Source: Domibacillus enclensis
GTDB taxonomy: Bacteria; Bacillota; Bacilli; Bacillales; Domibacillaceae
Assembly (NCBI RefSeq): GCF_900156125.1
Contig: NZ_FTLX01000002.1
Location: 496,001 to 560,000, forward strand
Direction: 5' to 3'
DNA length: 64,000 nucleotides
Translations under genes and position numbers: made by a program
In this document: one piece after another, positions 1 through 8,147 of the stretch
Position numbering within the stretch: the first letter of the stretch is position 1
How the letters are laid out: each line of letters opens with the position of its first letter
Notes under the pieces: generated by a model
What the model saw: only the letters and a program-made list of their open reading frames with translations
Databases searched by the model: none
Told to the model about the DNA's origin: nothing

Positions 1-2
1 AT

Positions 3-344
3 CTTTCCGATTACAAAGGGAAAAAGGTGTTTTTAAATTTCTGGGCGACGTGGTGCCCGCCGTGTAAAGCAGAAATGCCTCATATGCAGGCGTTTTATGA
101 GGAGCAGCCGGAGGACGTCGAGATACTGGCTGTGAATTTAGAAGAAAGCACAGAAAAAGCTGCTGACTTCGCCAAGCAGTACGAGTTAACCTTTCCCATT
201 TTGATGGATGCGGACGGTACGGTTGCGGAGACATATGAAGTGTACACGATTCCGACTACGTATGTACTGAACGAAGATGGGACGGTTCATCAAAAAATTG
301 TCGGGCCGATGGATGAGCCGATGATGCAGGAGTTAATCAAGTAA
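3..344 (+). CDS. TlpA/ResA-type thiol-disulfide oxidoreductase (5' truncated)
   Basis: C-terminal part of a thioredoxin-fold thiol-disulfide oxidoreductase. The reading frame is open from the first bases of the window, so the true start lies upstream; a GTG at 27 is internal to the fold and not the start. Visible are the LSDYKGK lead-in to the first strand, the redox motif WCPPC and the cis-proline loop TIPTT. The CPPC motif and TlpA-like layout fit extracytoplasmic proteins that reduce disulfides, for example in apocytochrome c maturation, but the N-terminal anchor or signal is outside the window, so location and exact role are not visible. A terminator follows directly. Confidence 0.85.
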   Translation, partial: LSDYKGKKVFLNFWATWCPPCKAEMPHMQAFYEEQPEDVEILAVNLEESTEKAADFAKQYELTFPILMDADGTVAETYEVYTIPTTYVLNEDGTVHQKIVGPMDEPMMQELIK

Positions 345-352
345 TCAGCTCG

Positions 353-384
353 ATCCCCCTCTGAAGAAGGGGGATTTGTTTTTG
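353..384 (+). terminator. Rho-independent terminator after the TlpA-like gene
   Basis: Eight-base-pair stem ATCCCCCT/AGGGGGAT followed by TTGTTTTTG. The T tract also supplies the -35 of the next promoter. Confidence 0.8.
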
Positions 385-404
385 TTCAATTTTCGGAATA
401 TAAT
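376..404 (+). promoter_or_regulatory. Sigma-A promoter for the Cys/Met PLP enzyme gene
   Basis: TTGTTT, 17 bp spacer, TATAAT, ending about 30 bp before the start codon. Confidence 0.65.
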
Positions 405-433
405 GAACAGGTGAGTGAAAAGGAGTGGAAATG

Positions 434-1564
434 ATGGATTCATTTAATACAAAAGCGGTGCACGGCGAGAAGGTGCCGGGCACGATAAAAAGCAAGATTA
501 CCCCCATTTATCAAACATCGGTTTTTACATTTGATAGCCTGGAAGACATGGAAGCACATTATAACGGCGACGGCTCTTATTTATATACGAGATGCGGCAA
601 TCCGAATTCAGATGAACTGGCGGCTGTTACCGCACGTCTTGAGGGAGCGCCTTCTGGTGTGGCAGCTTCAAGCGGACTGGGCGCTATTATGGCGGCCATT
701 CTTGCGGTAGCGAAAAATGGCGATCACATCGTTGCAGCGCACGACGTGTACGGCGGGACCTTTTATATGCTGAAGGAAGAATTGGCACGAATGGGCATTC
801 AAGCGTCATTTGTCGACTTTGAAGATCAGGCAGCGATTCAAGCGGCAATTCGTCCGGAAACGGTCATTTTGTACACGGAATCGATTGCCAATCCATTTTT
901 GCGTGTGGAAGATTTGAACGCGATGTCTACTCTTGCGAAGAAAAACAATCTCGTGTTTATGGTAGACAATACATTCGCTACACCGTACCTTGTGAAGCCG
1001 TTTGAACTGGGCGCGGATCTTGTTGTCCATTCAGCGACAAAATACATCGGCGGCCATAGCGATGTATCAGCGGGTGTGGTTGTCGGCAAGGAAGAATACA
1101 TAGCAGAAGCGCAAAAACGGGTGATCAATATCGGCTTGAATCTCAGCCCGTTTGAATCATGGCTTGCCTGCCGTGGAGCTAAAACGCTCGGGCTCCGCAT
1201 GGAACGCCAGTCATCAAATGCAAAGAAAGTAGCAGACTGGCTGAGCACGCAGGAAAAGGTAAAGGAAGTCTTTTATCCAAAAGCGGTGTCGGAAAAAGGA
1301 AATGGCGCCATTGTCACTATTCACCTGGCGGATCAAGCGGATGAATCAGCTTTCTTCCGCTCACTTGGCTGGATTCAAATTGTGCCGTCCTTGGCAGGGG
1401 TTGAAACCTCCGTTTCGTGGCCATTCGGCACGTCTCACCGTTCCTTAACGGCAGAGGAAAAAGCAGCAGTCGGTGTCTCTGAAAAAACCGTTCGGATTTC
1501 AATTGGCATTGAGGAAGCAGAAGACATAATCGCCCAGCTTGAAGGAGCGTTAAACAAGGCTTGA
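434..1564 (+). CDS. Cys/Met metabolism PLP-dependent enzyme (cystathionine gamma-synthase / gamma-lyase family)
   Basis: 376-residue member of the trans-sulfuration family, fold type I PLP enzymes that make or break C-gamma/C-beta to sulfur bonds in cystathionine, homocysteine or methionine. The family motif SATKYIGGHSD contains the PLP lysine, and VDNTFATPY with the early YTRCGNPN segment provide cofactor and substrate contacts. Start: GTG at 425 lies inside the ribosome binding site AAAAGGAGT, so ATG 434 (8 nt downstream) or ATG 431 is right. It stands alone, without cysK or metA-type neighbours, so whether it acts as methionine gamma-lyase, cystathionine lyase or synthase cannot be decided from context. 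Confidence 0.85.
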   Translation: MDSFNTKAVHGEKVPGTIKSKITPIYQTSVFTFDSLEDMEAHYNGDGSYLYTRCGNPNSDELAAVTARLEGAPSGVAASSGLGAIMAAILAVAKNGDHIVAAHDVYGGTFYMLKEELARMGIQASFVDFEDQAAIQAAIRPETVILYTESIANPFLRVEDLNAMSTLAKKNNLVFMVDNTFATPYLVKPFELGADLVVHSATKYIGGHSDVSAGVVVGKEEYIAEAQKRVINIGLNLSPFESWLACRGAKTLGLRMERQSSNAKKVADWLSTQEKVKEVFYPKAVSEKGNGAIVTIHLADQADESAFFRSLGWIQIVPSLAGVETSVSWPFGTSHRSLTAEEKAAVGVSEKTVRISIGIEEAEDIIAQLEGALNKA

Positions 1565-1585
1565 TGAAAAAGCGCCATAAGTCTG

Positions 1586-1615
1586 TTAACGATTGCACAG
1601 GCTTTCTGATACAAT
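1586..1615 (+). promoter_or_regulatory. Probable sigma-A promoter of minJ
   Basis: TTAACG, 18 bp spacer, TACAAT. Transcription would begin near 1622, which excludes the upstream in-frame ATG at 1593 as the minJ start. Confidence 0.55.
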
Positions 1616-1655
1616 AGAGAGAAAGACTTTTGTGCAACGCTCTGGAGGGACTTTT

Positions 1656-2849
1656 ATGGCTTTAGACTGGCTTATGCAGCTGTTGGCTGCTACAGGACGA
1701 TTATTGCTTCATCCCATCTTTTATTTTTCGTTTATCCTTGCGTTTATCATCGGCATGTTCCGTGTCGCACGCGAACGCAAAGATTTTGATACACGCGTAT
1801 ATGATATCTATCAGGAAATACGGTTTATTTTGCCGTCCAGTCTGGCGGTCGGTGCCATTGTCTCCGTCACTGCACTGGGACTGGGGCTGGCGCTTCCAGC
1901 AGACTTACTGAGTTTTATAGCCGCTCTGTTTATCATTTTTAGCATGGGTGGATTTTTTCTGCTGTCGCCGGCCTGGACATTATCAGCCGCTTATATTATT
2001 TTCTTTTTTTCGGAGCAGCTTGGGTATGCCTTTATTTCATTCGAGCCGCTTCAGCTTCATCCCATTTTAACCATCCTGTCGGTATTAACGGCGCTTCTTA
2101 TGATCGCGGAAGGAGTCCTTATACGCAAACGGGGCTACCAGGGGACATCGCCCCGTACAGAAGTCAGCAAGAGAGGGCAAAGGGCGGCAGTCCATCTGGC
2201 ACGCCGTCTCTGGCTTGTCCCCGTTTTCTTGCCAGTGCCGGGAAGCCGCCCGCTCGAATCCTTTGCGGACTGGTGGCCGGTCTTGCCAATCGGGGCAGAG
2301 AATTATTACCTTGTGCTGTTTCCTTTTTTAATCGGCTTTTCCATGACGGTTCGCAGTACGCTGCCTGCACTTGCTGTTCAGTCAACCGGAAGAAGTGTGA
2401 CGGGAGCAGGAATCGTGGCACTTCTGCTTGCCGCAGGGTCGTATTGGCTCTGGCCGCTGTCAGCGGTGTCCATCGCATTTGCCATTATGATCCGCATCGC
2501 CATTTCCCGCCGGCATTACAGCTACGAAAAACACCGTCCGTACTTTTTTACGACTCAATCAAAGGGCATCATGATTGTTGGTGTCCTGCCGGCTACACCT
2601 GCGCGGAAAATGGGTCTTGATATCGGAGAGGTGATTACAAAGGTGAATGATGTGCCGATCCAATCAGAGCCGGAATTTTATAAAGCCCTGCAGAAAAATG
2701 CGGCGTACTGCCGTCTCGAAGTGATTGGGAACAACGGCCAGCTCCGTTTTGTGCAAGGTTCTATTTATGAAAATGAACACCATGAGCTCGGTCTGCTGTT
2801 TGCACCGGAAGAAAAAGAGTACATGGATGATTCGGTTTTTACCGATTAA
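1656..2849 (+). CDS. minJ: Cell-division topological determinant MinJ
   Basis: Multi-spanning membrane protein of 397 residues, the same length as I recall for B. subtilis MinJ. In that organism MinJ bridges DivIVA and MinD and recruits the Min system to poles and septa, preventing division next to a fresh septum. The N-terminal two-thirds is strongly hydrophobic with about six to eight membrane segments. The C-terminal 90 residues form a PDZ domain (AxxxGLxxGEVITKVNDVPI). ATG 1656 is preceded by TGGAGGG at good spacing; an in-frame ATG at 1593 lies upstream of the predicted transcript start. Neighbourhood with csbA-uvrBA matches Bacillus. Confidence 0.85.
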   Translation: MALDWLMQLLAATGRLLLHPIFYFSFILAFIIGMFRVARERKDFDTRVYDIYQEIRFILPSSLAVGAIVSVTALGLGLALPADLLSFIAALFIIFSMGGFFLLSPAWTLSAAYIIFFFSEQLGYAFISFEPLQLHPILTILSVLTALLMIAEGVLIRKRGYQGTSPRTEVSKRGQRAAVHLARRLWLVPVFLPVPGSRPLESFADWWPVLPIGAENYYLVLFPFLIGFSMTVRSTLPALAVQSTGRSVTGAGIVALLLAAGSYWLWPLSAVSIAFAIMIRIAISRRHYSYEKHRPYFFTTQSKGIMIVGVLPATPARKMGLDIGEVITKVNDVPIQSEPEFYKALQKNAAYCRLEVIGNNGQLRFVQGSIYENEHHELGLLFAPEEKEYMDDSVFTD

Positions 2850-2889
2850 TGAGTGAACGTAAACAGCAATAAAGAATTTTCAATAAAAG

Positions 2890-2941
2890 AACAAGCCGGA
2901 CGATTTTGCGAAAACATCGCAGTCGTTCGGCTTTTCTTTTT
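2890..2941 (+). terminator. Terminator after minJ
   Basis: Long stem AAGCCGGACGA / TCGTTCGGCTT (one G-T pair) followed by TTCTTTTTG. Confidence 0.75.
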
Positions 2942-2989
2942 GATCCGCAGCCTGGCTGTGTACAAGTTTGTATCCCGACAGGAGAGACG

Positions 2990-3100
2990 ATCGCCGATAA
3001 AACGAGAATAACGCTGATATTCATCAGTTTATCGCTGATATCACTACCATATCGGCGTTCTACCCTTTATATCAGCGTTAACAAACAGTTACCGTTGATA
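2990..3100. repeat. Array of six phased decamers (array 1, word AACGCTGATA)
   Basis: Six related 10-mers start at 2990, 3010, 3031, 3050, 3070 and 3091, so spacings are 20, 21, 19, 20 and 21 bp. The words are ATCGCCGATA, AACGCTGATA, ATCGCTGATA, TATCGGCGTT, TATCAGCGTT and ACCGTTGATA; the fourth and fifth are reverse complements of the same word. The array fills the space between the minJ terminator and the promoter of the next gene. The same geometry is seen at 27.8, 43.0 and 62.6 kb. Confidence 0.7.
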
Positions 3101-3147
3101 TGGTCGCAGAAAATCCTTCTTTTTTGAAAATTATTATATAACAGATG

Positions 3148-3176
3148 TTGACTTATTTATTCTGTTATAATACAAT
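3148..3176 (+). promoter_or_regulatory. Sigma-A promoter of the YhfH-like gene
   Basis: TTGACT, 17 bp spacer, TACAAT in an A+T-rich stretch, 45 bp before the start codon. Confidence 0.7.
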
Positions 3177-3220
3177 GAATTCAACAGCAAGACCAATTAA
3201 AATTAAAGGGGGACATCATC

Positions 3221-3349
3221 ATGATGCCATTAGAATTTTACCGTAACATTCCAGGGAAAGAGTGCTGCCAGTGCGGTGCACAGATGATGGAGCAGCACGA
3301 GTCGTATCATACAGAGTGCGAGCGCTGCTTGAGCAAAGTGGAGGAATAA
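3221..3349 (+). CDS. yhfH: YhfH-family zinc-ribbon mini-protein
   Basis: A 42-residue protein with two CxxC knuckles (CCQCGAQM, then CERCLSK), a likely structural zinc ribbon. The layout EFYRNIPxKxCxxCG then EQHESYxxxCxxCL is that of the YhfH family of very short Bacillaceae proteins, whose function is unknown to me. Start ATG 3221 follows AAAGGGGGA by 8 nt; ATG 3224 is possible. It has its own promoter and its own terminator, so it is a single-gene unit. The symbol is by family resemblance only. Confidence 0.75.
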   Translation: MMPLEFYRNIPGKECCQCGAQMMEQHESYHTECERCLSKVEE

Positions 3350-3381
3350 TTGATATTGAAACATGTAACCGAATTCATTTG

Positions 3382-3429
3382 AAAAATCCGCCTGTTTGTC
3401 ATATAACAGTGTGGATTTTTCTTTTTTTT
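3382..3429 (+). terminator. Terminator after the YhfH-like gene
   Basis: AAAATCC..CTGTT / AACAG..GGATTTT stem followed by a run of T. Confidence 0.65.
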
Positions 3430-3517
3430 CTGCCAATTTGTCGATACAATAGCGTAAACAGAAGAATTGCTCTTCTTCGCATAGACGGCAGAAGACTCTT
3501 CGTAAAGGAGTGGTGTC

Positions 3518-4156
3518 ATGGGGGTTCACACATATTTTAAGACATTGTCAGATCTTGAACATTTATACCGGCTGCCGGGAAAATTTAAGTTCCAATCTCA
3601 TACGGTGGCGGCCCATTCATTTAAAGTGACAAAAATTGCGCAGTTTTTAGGAACCGTCGAAGAAATGAATGGCGAAACGGTCGATTGGCGCTCACTTTAC
3701 GAGAAAGCCTTGAATCATGACTATGCAGAGTTATTCACCGGCGACATTAAAACGCCCGTTAAGTATGCAACGGCGGAATTAAAAGAACTTTTTTCACAAG
3801 TGGAAGAACAAATGGCCCGCCGTTTTATCGAAGCGGAATTTCCGGCTGAATTTCATGAAGCCTATTTTCGACGGTTAAAAGAAGGGAAGGATCAAACCCT
3901 TGAAGGCCGGATTTTGTCTGTAGCGGATAAAGTGGATTTACTGTATGAAGCGTACGGCGAAATATTAAAACGGAATCCCGATCCGCTTTTTTTCGAAATT
4001 TATGAAGAAGCGCTCAATACGATTTTGCGTTTTCAGGATTTGCATTGTGTTACCTATTTTATTGAGCAGATTATGCCTGATATGCTGGCGGAGAAGTTTA
4101 TGCCGCACAGCGAGCTTCGGGATTTAACCGAGCGCATTATCAGCCGCTCGGAATGA
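3518..4156 (+). CDS. HD-domain phosphohydrolase, YfbR-like
   Basis: Soluble 212-residue HD-superfamily hydrolase resembling YfbR-type 5'-deoxynucleotidases, metal enzymes that dephosphorylate deoxynucleoside monophosphates. Metal ligands visible are H33 in HTVAAHSF, H67 and D68 in NHDYAELFTGD, and a distal aspartate in ILSVADKVD. Length fits the family (about 200 residues). Start ATG 3518 is preceded by AAAGGAGTG. It is monocistronic, between yhfH and csbA. Substrate is inferred from the family, since HD proteins are diverse. Confidence 0.75.
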   Translation: MGVHTYFKTLSDLEHLYRLPGKFKFQSHTVAAHSFKVTKIAQFLGTVEEMNGETVDWRSLYEKALNHDYAELFTGDIKTPVKYATAELKELFSQVEEQMARRFIEAEFPAEFHEAYFRRLKEGKDQTLEGRILSVADKVDLLYEAYGEILKRNPDPLFFEIYEEALNTILRFQDLHCVTYFIEQIMPDMLAEKFMPHSELRDLTERIISRSE

Positions 4157-4224
4157 AACAGGTCTTTTCGAATAACGCAAAATCCGTTATGATAAAAGAA
4201 AACGCTTATGCTTAGGAGGATCTG

Positions 4225-4461
4225 ATGGTTGATAAAATGATTCTGGCCCTGTTTATGCCCGCCCTGCTCGTCATATTGTTTTCGCGCGTGACATACAACC
4301 AGTTTCTCGGTCTCATTTTAACAGTCGCGCTTATTGCCGCATCCGCCTACAAAGGATATACCCACACGTGGGATTTAATCGTCATTGATGCTTTTTCTTT
4401 AACTGCCGGTCTCTGGATGTCCAACCGGATGATGAAAAGCCTGAAGGTAAAGCTGAATTAA
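4225..4461 (+). CDS. csbA: CsbA family small membrane protein
   Basis: A 78-residue protein with two to three hydrophobic segments (residues 5-20, 28-44 and 50-65), resembling B. subtilis CsbA, which lies directly upstream of uvrBA as here. In B. subtilis it belongs to the sigma-B general stress regulon; its molecular function is unknown. Upstream I see a possible sigma-A -10 (TATGAT at 4188) but no clear sigma-B GTTT/GGGTAT pair, so stress control is not supported by this sequence. SD TTAGGAGG, ATG 4225. Confidence 0.75.
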   Translation: MVDKMILALFMPALLVILFSRVTYNQFLGLILTVALIAASAYKGYTHTWDLIVIDAFSLTAGLWMSNRMMKSLKVKLN

Positions 4462-4491
4462 CACACTGAAAAAAATCAGTGTGTTTTTTTG
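4460..4491 (+). terminator. Terminator after csbA
   Basis: Perfect 10-bp stem AACACACTGA/TCAGTGTGTT followed by TTTTTTG. Confidence 0.85.
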
Positions 4492-4492
4492 T

Positions 4493-4552
4493 TTGCTTTT
4501 ATATAGGGTATAGGGTATTATAGAAAATAAGTTAATACCCCTTGTGGTAAAA
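4493..4552 (+). promoter_or_regulatory. cstR promoter with probable CstR operator
   Basis: TTGCTT (4493), 17 bp, TATTAT (4516). The -10 lies in AGGGTATTA, repeated inversely as TAATACCCCT at 4533. CstR operators in staphylococci are G/C-run inverted repeats of this kind. A further AATACCCC half-site occurs at 4849, between cstR and the rhodanese gene. Operator identity is inferred. Confidence 0.55.
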
Positions 4553-4569
4553 TAAGCGGAGGGATGAAC

Positions 4570-4830
4570 ATGGAATATTCAAGAAGCATTCAAAACAGAA
4601 TGAAACGGCTTGAAGGACAATTGCGTGGTGTTATGCGGCTGATGGAGGAAGACAAGGAGTGCCGGGACGTTGTGACCCAGCTTAGTGCTGTGCAGGGCGC
4701 CATTGACCGGACCATTGGACTTATTGTCAGTGAAAACCTGGAGCAGTGCGTCCGTACTAGTATTGTAAATGGGGAAGAAACAAACAGTGTCGTGAAAGAC
4801 GCAGTCGACCTGCTAGTGAAAAGCCGATAA
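4570..4830 (+). CDS. cstR: Persulfide-sensing repressor CstR (CsoR/RcnR family)
   Basis: All-helical CsoR-family repressor of 86 residues. Two cysteines fall at C31 and C60, the positions that in S. aureus CstR react with persulfides to form di- or trisulfide bridges and release DNA. The copper-binding histidine of CsoR is absent (S54-E-N-L before C60), which argues against a copper sensor. ATG 4564 abuts the SD GGAGGG, so ATG 4570 is chosen. It heads a unit with a rhodanese and a TauE-type exporter, as expected for sulfane-sulfur detoxification, and probably autoregulates through the GGGTATT/AATACCC repeats upstream. Confidence 0.85.
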   Translation: MEYSRSIQNRMKRLEGQLRGVMRLMEEDKECRDVVTQLSAVQGAIDRTIGLIVSENLEQCVRTSIVNGEETNSVVKDAVDLLVKSR

Positions 4831-4879
4831 TTTTTTTTGAATACAAAAATACCCCGTTAAGTATTTGGGAGGAGATAAA

Positions 4880-5233
4880 ATGGACATTTTATTTTATGCG
4901 ATCCTTGCTTTTGTCGTATATCGGGCTGTAAAAACAATGATGCCGGCAAAGGGCATCAGACAAATTGCGCCGGCTGATTTAAAAAAAGAATTCACTGACA
5001 AAAGCAGGCAGTTTATTGATGTGAGAACACCTGCGGAATATGGCGGGCGCCATTTAAAGCCATTTAAAAATATTCCTCTGCAGCAGCTGAGCAGCAGGCT
5101 AGGCGAGCTTGATCCACAGCGGGAAGTGACCGTTATTTGCCAGAGTGGCATGCGCAGCGCTAAAGCAGCTGCATTGTTAAAGAAAAAAGGATTTACGGTA
5201 TCCAATGTGTCTGGCGGCATGGGTGCACAGTAA
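4880..5233 (+). CDS. Membrane-anchored rhodanese-like sulfurtransferase
   Basis: 117-residue protein with an N-terminal membrane anchor (residues 3-20) and one rhodanese domain. The active loop CQSGMRS carries the catalytic cysteine that accepts sulfane sulfur; DVRTPAEY is the conserved rhodanese start motif. ATG 4880 follows GGGAGGAG; a TTG at 4865 overlaps that site and is rejected. It lies between cstR and a TauE-type exporter, so it likely moves persulfide sulfur at the cytoplasmic face of the membrane. Its specific donor and acceptor are not visible. Confidence 0.85.
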   Translation: MDILFYAILAFVVYRAVKTMMPAKGIRQIAPADLKKEFTDKSRQFIDVRTPAEYGGRHLKPFKNIPLQQLSSRLGELDPQREVTVICQSGMRSAKAAALLKKKGFTVSNVSGGMGAQ

Positions 5234-5253
5234 ATGAATGAAGGAGGACCATC

Positions 5254-6039
5254 ATGGATTGGTCAGCAGGTTTTATCATTACCATCTTTTTAATTGGCTT
5301 TGTCGGTTCCTTTTTATCCGGTATGGTCGGGATCGGCGGTTCAATCATTAAATACCCGATGCTTTTGTTTATCCCGCCCTTTCTCGGATTTGCCGCGTTC
5401 TCCGCACATGAAGTATCGGGCATAAGCGCTGTACAAGTCTTTTTCGCTACTATAGCCGGTGTATGGGCCTATAAAGGAAGTCCTTATTTAAATAAAACAC
5501 TCATTATCCATATGGGTGCGGCTATCCTGGCAGGAAGCTTTATTGGCGGCTTCGGCTCAAGCGGGATGTCCGAGCAATCCGTGAATCTCGTTTATGGCAT
5601 TTTAGCGGCTCTTGCAGCGATCATGATGTTTATTCCAAAGAAAAATTTAGATGATCGTCCTCTTGACCAGCTGCAGTTCAATAAATGGCTGGCAGCAGGA
5701 CTCGCCTTTATTGTCGGGATCGGATCTGGAATTGTGGGTGCGGCCGGTGCCTTCTTACTGGTGCCAGTCATGCTTACGGTGCTGAAAATCCCGACCCGCA
5801 TGACGATTGCTACGTCACTTGCGATTACGTTTATCTCATCCATCGGCTCAACTGCCGGAAAGCTGATGACAGGACAGGTCATGCTCTGGCCTGCCGTGAT
5901 TATGGTCATCGCCAGTCTTCTTGCAGCGCCTATTGGAGCCAAAGCCGGGCAAAAAATGAATGTAAAAGTCTTGCAGTGGCTGTTAGCGGTTTTAATCGCT
6001 GGGACAGCCATTAAAATCTGGATCGATATTTTAGGATGA
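5254..6039 (+). CDS. TauE/SafE-family sulfite or sulfur-anion exporter
   Basis: 261-residue polytopic protein with about eight membrane segments and the duplicated glycine-rich [13 protein letters not shown] / [17 protein letters not shown] motifs typical of TauE/SafE (DUF81) permeases. Family members export sulfite, sulfoacetate or other sulfur anions. As the last gene of a CstR-controlled unit, its probable role is removing sulfite or thiosulfate formed when persulfides are handled. SD AAGGAGG, ATG 5254. Substrate is inferred from context. Confidence 0.85.
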   Translation: MDWSAGFIITIFLIGFVGSFLSGMVGIGGSIIKYPMLLFIPPFLGFAAFSAHEVSGISAVQVFFATIAGVWAYKGSPYLNKTLIIHMGAAILAGSFIGGFGSSGMSEQSVNLVYGILAALAAIMMFIPKKNLDDRPLDQLQFNKWLAAGLAFIVGIGSGIVGAAGAFLLVPVMLTVLKIPTRMTIATSLAITFISSIGSTAGKLMTGQVMLWPAVIMVIASLLAAPIGAKAGQKMNVKVLQWLLAVLIAGTAIKIWIDILG

Positions 6040-6047
6040 AAAGCGGC

Positions 6048-6083
6048 AAAAGCACACACTCCGAACAAGTGTGTGCTTTTTGC
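6048..6083 (+). terminator. Terminator after the CstR-rhodanese-TauE unit
   Basis: AAAAGCACACACT / AGTGTGTGCTTTT stem followed by T-rich sequence. Confidence 0.85.
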
Positions 6084-6097
6084 TGGCTTTTTTTGTT

Positions 6098-6127
6098 TTG
6101 ATCATGGTAAAATGGGAACTATATAAA
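6098..6127 (+). promoter_or_regulatory. Possible uvrB promoter
   Basis: TTGATC, 18 bp, TATAAA, 34 bp before the TTG start. No good LexA box overlaps it. Confidence 0.4.
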
Positions 6128-6160
6128 GAAAAGAACGGTTTAAGACAGGAGGCCTGTACG

Positions 6161-8137
6161 TTGGCTCAGCCATTTCAGTTAGTTTCTAAATACAAGCCGG
6201 AAGGAGATCAGCCAGCTGCGATCAAGGAATTATCAGAAGGAATTCGCAGTGGCAAAAAGCACCAGACATTGCTCGGTGCGACCGGCACAGGAAAAACATT
6301 TACGATCTCAAACGTCATACAGGAAATTAAAAAGCCAACGCTTGTGATTGCACATAACAAAACACTCGCCGGACAACTGTACAGTGAATTTAAAGAATTT
6401 TTTCCAGACAATGCGGTAGAGTATTTTGTCAGCTACTACGATTACTATCAGCCGGAAGCATATGTCCCGCAGACGGATACCTTTATTGAAAAAGACGCCA
6501 GCATCAATGATGAGATTGATAAGCTTCGTCATTCGGCCACGTCTTCTTTATTTGAACGCGATGATGTGATTATCATTGCGTCTGTTTCGTGCATATACGG
6601 CCTCGGTTCGCCGGAAGAATATAAAGAAATGGTGATTTCACTTCGAAACGGCATGGAGATCGCCCGAAATGACTTGCTTCGCCGTTTGGTCGACATTCAA
6701 TATGAACGAAATGATATTGATTTCAAGCGTGGTACATTCAGGGTGCGTGGTGACGTCGTTGAAATATTCCCTGCGTCACGAGACGAAAAGTGTATCCGGG
6801 TTGAATTTTTTGGTGATGACATTGACCGGATTCGGGAAGTGGATGCATTAACGGGTGAAATTATGGGCGACCGCGAACATGTCGCCATTTTCCCGGCAAG
6901 CCACTTTGTTACGCGGGAAGAAAAAATGAATATTGCGATTGGAAACATTGAGCAGGAGCTTGAAGAGCGTCTTGCGGTGCTTCGCTCGGAAGAAAAGCTG
7001 CTAGAAGCACAGCGTCTGGAGCAGCGGACACGATACGATTTGGAAATGATGCGGGAAATGGGCTTTTGTTCTGGGATTGAGAACTACTCGCGCCATTTGA
7101 CGCTGCGCCCGCCAGGCTCCACACCTTACACATTGCTGGATTATTTTCCGGACGATTTTTTGATGGTGATTGATGAGTCGCACGTAACGTTGCCACAGGT
7201 TCGCGGTATGTATAACGGGGATCAGGCGCGTAAGCAGGTGCTGGTTGACCATGGCTTCCGCCTGCCGTCTGCGAAAGACAACCGCCCTTTAACGTTTACG
7301 GAGTTTGAAGATCACATCAATCAAATTATATACGTATCAGCGACGCCAGGCCCGTATGAGCTGGAGCATACGCCGGAAATGACACAGCAAATTATCCGGC
7401 CGACTGGGCTGCTTGATCCAAAGATTGAAGTGCGCCCGATTGAAGGACAAATTGACGATTTAATCGGTGAAATCAATGAACGGATCGAAAAAAATGAACG
7501 GGTGCTCGTCACGACGCTAACGAAAAAAATGTCTGAAGATTTAACGGACTATTTAAAAGAGCTTGGCATCAAAGTGCAATACCTTCATTCAGAAATCAAA
7601 ACACTGGAACGGATTGAAATTATCCGAGACCTGCGTCTTGGTAAATATGACGTACTGATCGGCATCAATCTTCTTCGTGAAGGACTTGATATTCCGGAAG
7701 TGTCCCTTGTCACGATTTTGGATGCGGATAAAGAAGGGTTTCTCCGTTCGGAGCGTTCTCTCATTCAAACGATTGGCCGGGCTGCCCGTAACTCGGAAGG
7801 AAAAGTCATTATGTATGCAGATAAAATGACGGATTCCATGACCAAGGCGATCAGTGAAACAAAACGGCGTCGTGAAATTCAAGAGGAGCACAACGAACGG
7901 CATGGCGTGACACCGATGACGATTCAAAAAGATATTCGGAATGTGATCCGTGCGACACAGGCAGCGGAAGATACAGAAACGTACGCATCCAAAACAAAGG
8001 GCAAAAAAATGTCCAAGCAGGAACGTCAAAAACTCATTATGAATCTCGAAGCAGAAATGAAGGAAGCGGCCAAATCACTCGATTTCGAGCGGGCAGCAGA
8101 GCTTCGCGATGCATTATTTGAGCTTAAATCAGAATAG
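6161..8137 (+). CDS. uvrB: Excinuclease ABC subunit B
   Basis: 658-residue UvrB, the damage-verification helicase of nucleotide excision repair, loaded by UvrA and later bound by UvrC. Visible in order: Walker A GATGTGKT, the beta-hairpin region [17 protein letters not shown] that inserts between strands, DESH motif II, helicase motifs [13 protein letters not shown] and QTIGRAARN, and a C-terminal UVR domain (FERAAELRD) that contacts UvrC. TTG 6161 with AGGAGG 9 nt upstream gives the family N-terminus ([17 protein letters not shown]); the longer frame from 6071 overlaps a terminator. uvrA follows after 10 nt, so the two are co-transcribed. Confidence 0.97.
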   Translation: MAQPFQLVSKYKPEGDQPAAIKELSEGIRSGKKHQTLLGATGTGKTFTISNVIQEIKKPTLVIAHNKTLAGQLYSEFKEFFPDNAVEYFVSYYDYYQPEAYVPQTDTFIEKDASINDEIDKLRHSATSSLFERDDVIIIASVSCIYGLGSPEEYKEMVISLRNGMEIARNDLLRRLVDIQYERNDIDFKRGTFRVRGDVVEIFPASRDEKCIRVEFFGDDIDRIREVDALTGEIMGDREHVAIFPASHFVTREEKMNIAIGNIEQELEERLAVLRSEEKLLEAQRLEQRTRYDLEMMREMGFCSGIENYSRHLTLRPPGSTPYTLLDYFPDDFLMVIDESHVTLPQVRGMYNGDQARKQVLVDHGFRLPSAKDNRPLTFTEFEDHINQIIYVSATPGPYELEHTPEMTQQIIRPTGLLDPKIEVRPIEGQIDDLIGEINERIEKNERVLVTTLTKKMSEDLTDYLKELGIKVQYLHSEIKTLERIEIIRDLRLGKYDVLIGINLLREGLDIPEVSLVTILDADKEGFLRSERSLIQTIGRAARNSEGKVIMYADKMTDSMTKAISETKRRREIQEEHNERHGVTPMTIQKDIRNVIRATQAAEDTETYASKTKGKKMSKQERQKLIMNLEAEMKEAAKSLDFERAAELRDALFELKSE

Positions 8138-8147
8138 AGGTGCTTAC

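Noticed and set aside
6062-6075. CGAACAAGTGTGTG upstream of uvrB, similar to the Bacillus LexA/DinR box
   Set aside because: It deviates in the essential GTTC half and is fully explained as part of the preceding terminator stem; it is also well upstream of the likely -35.
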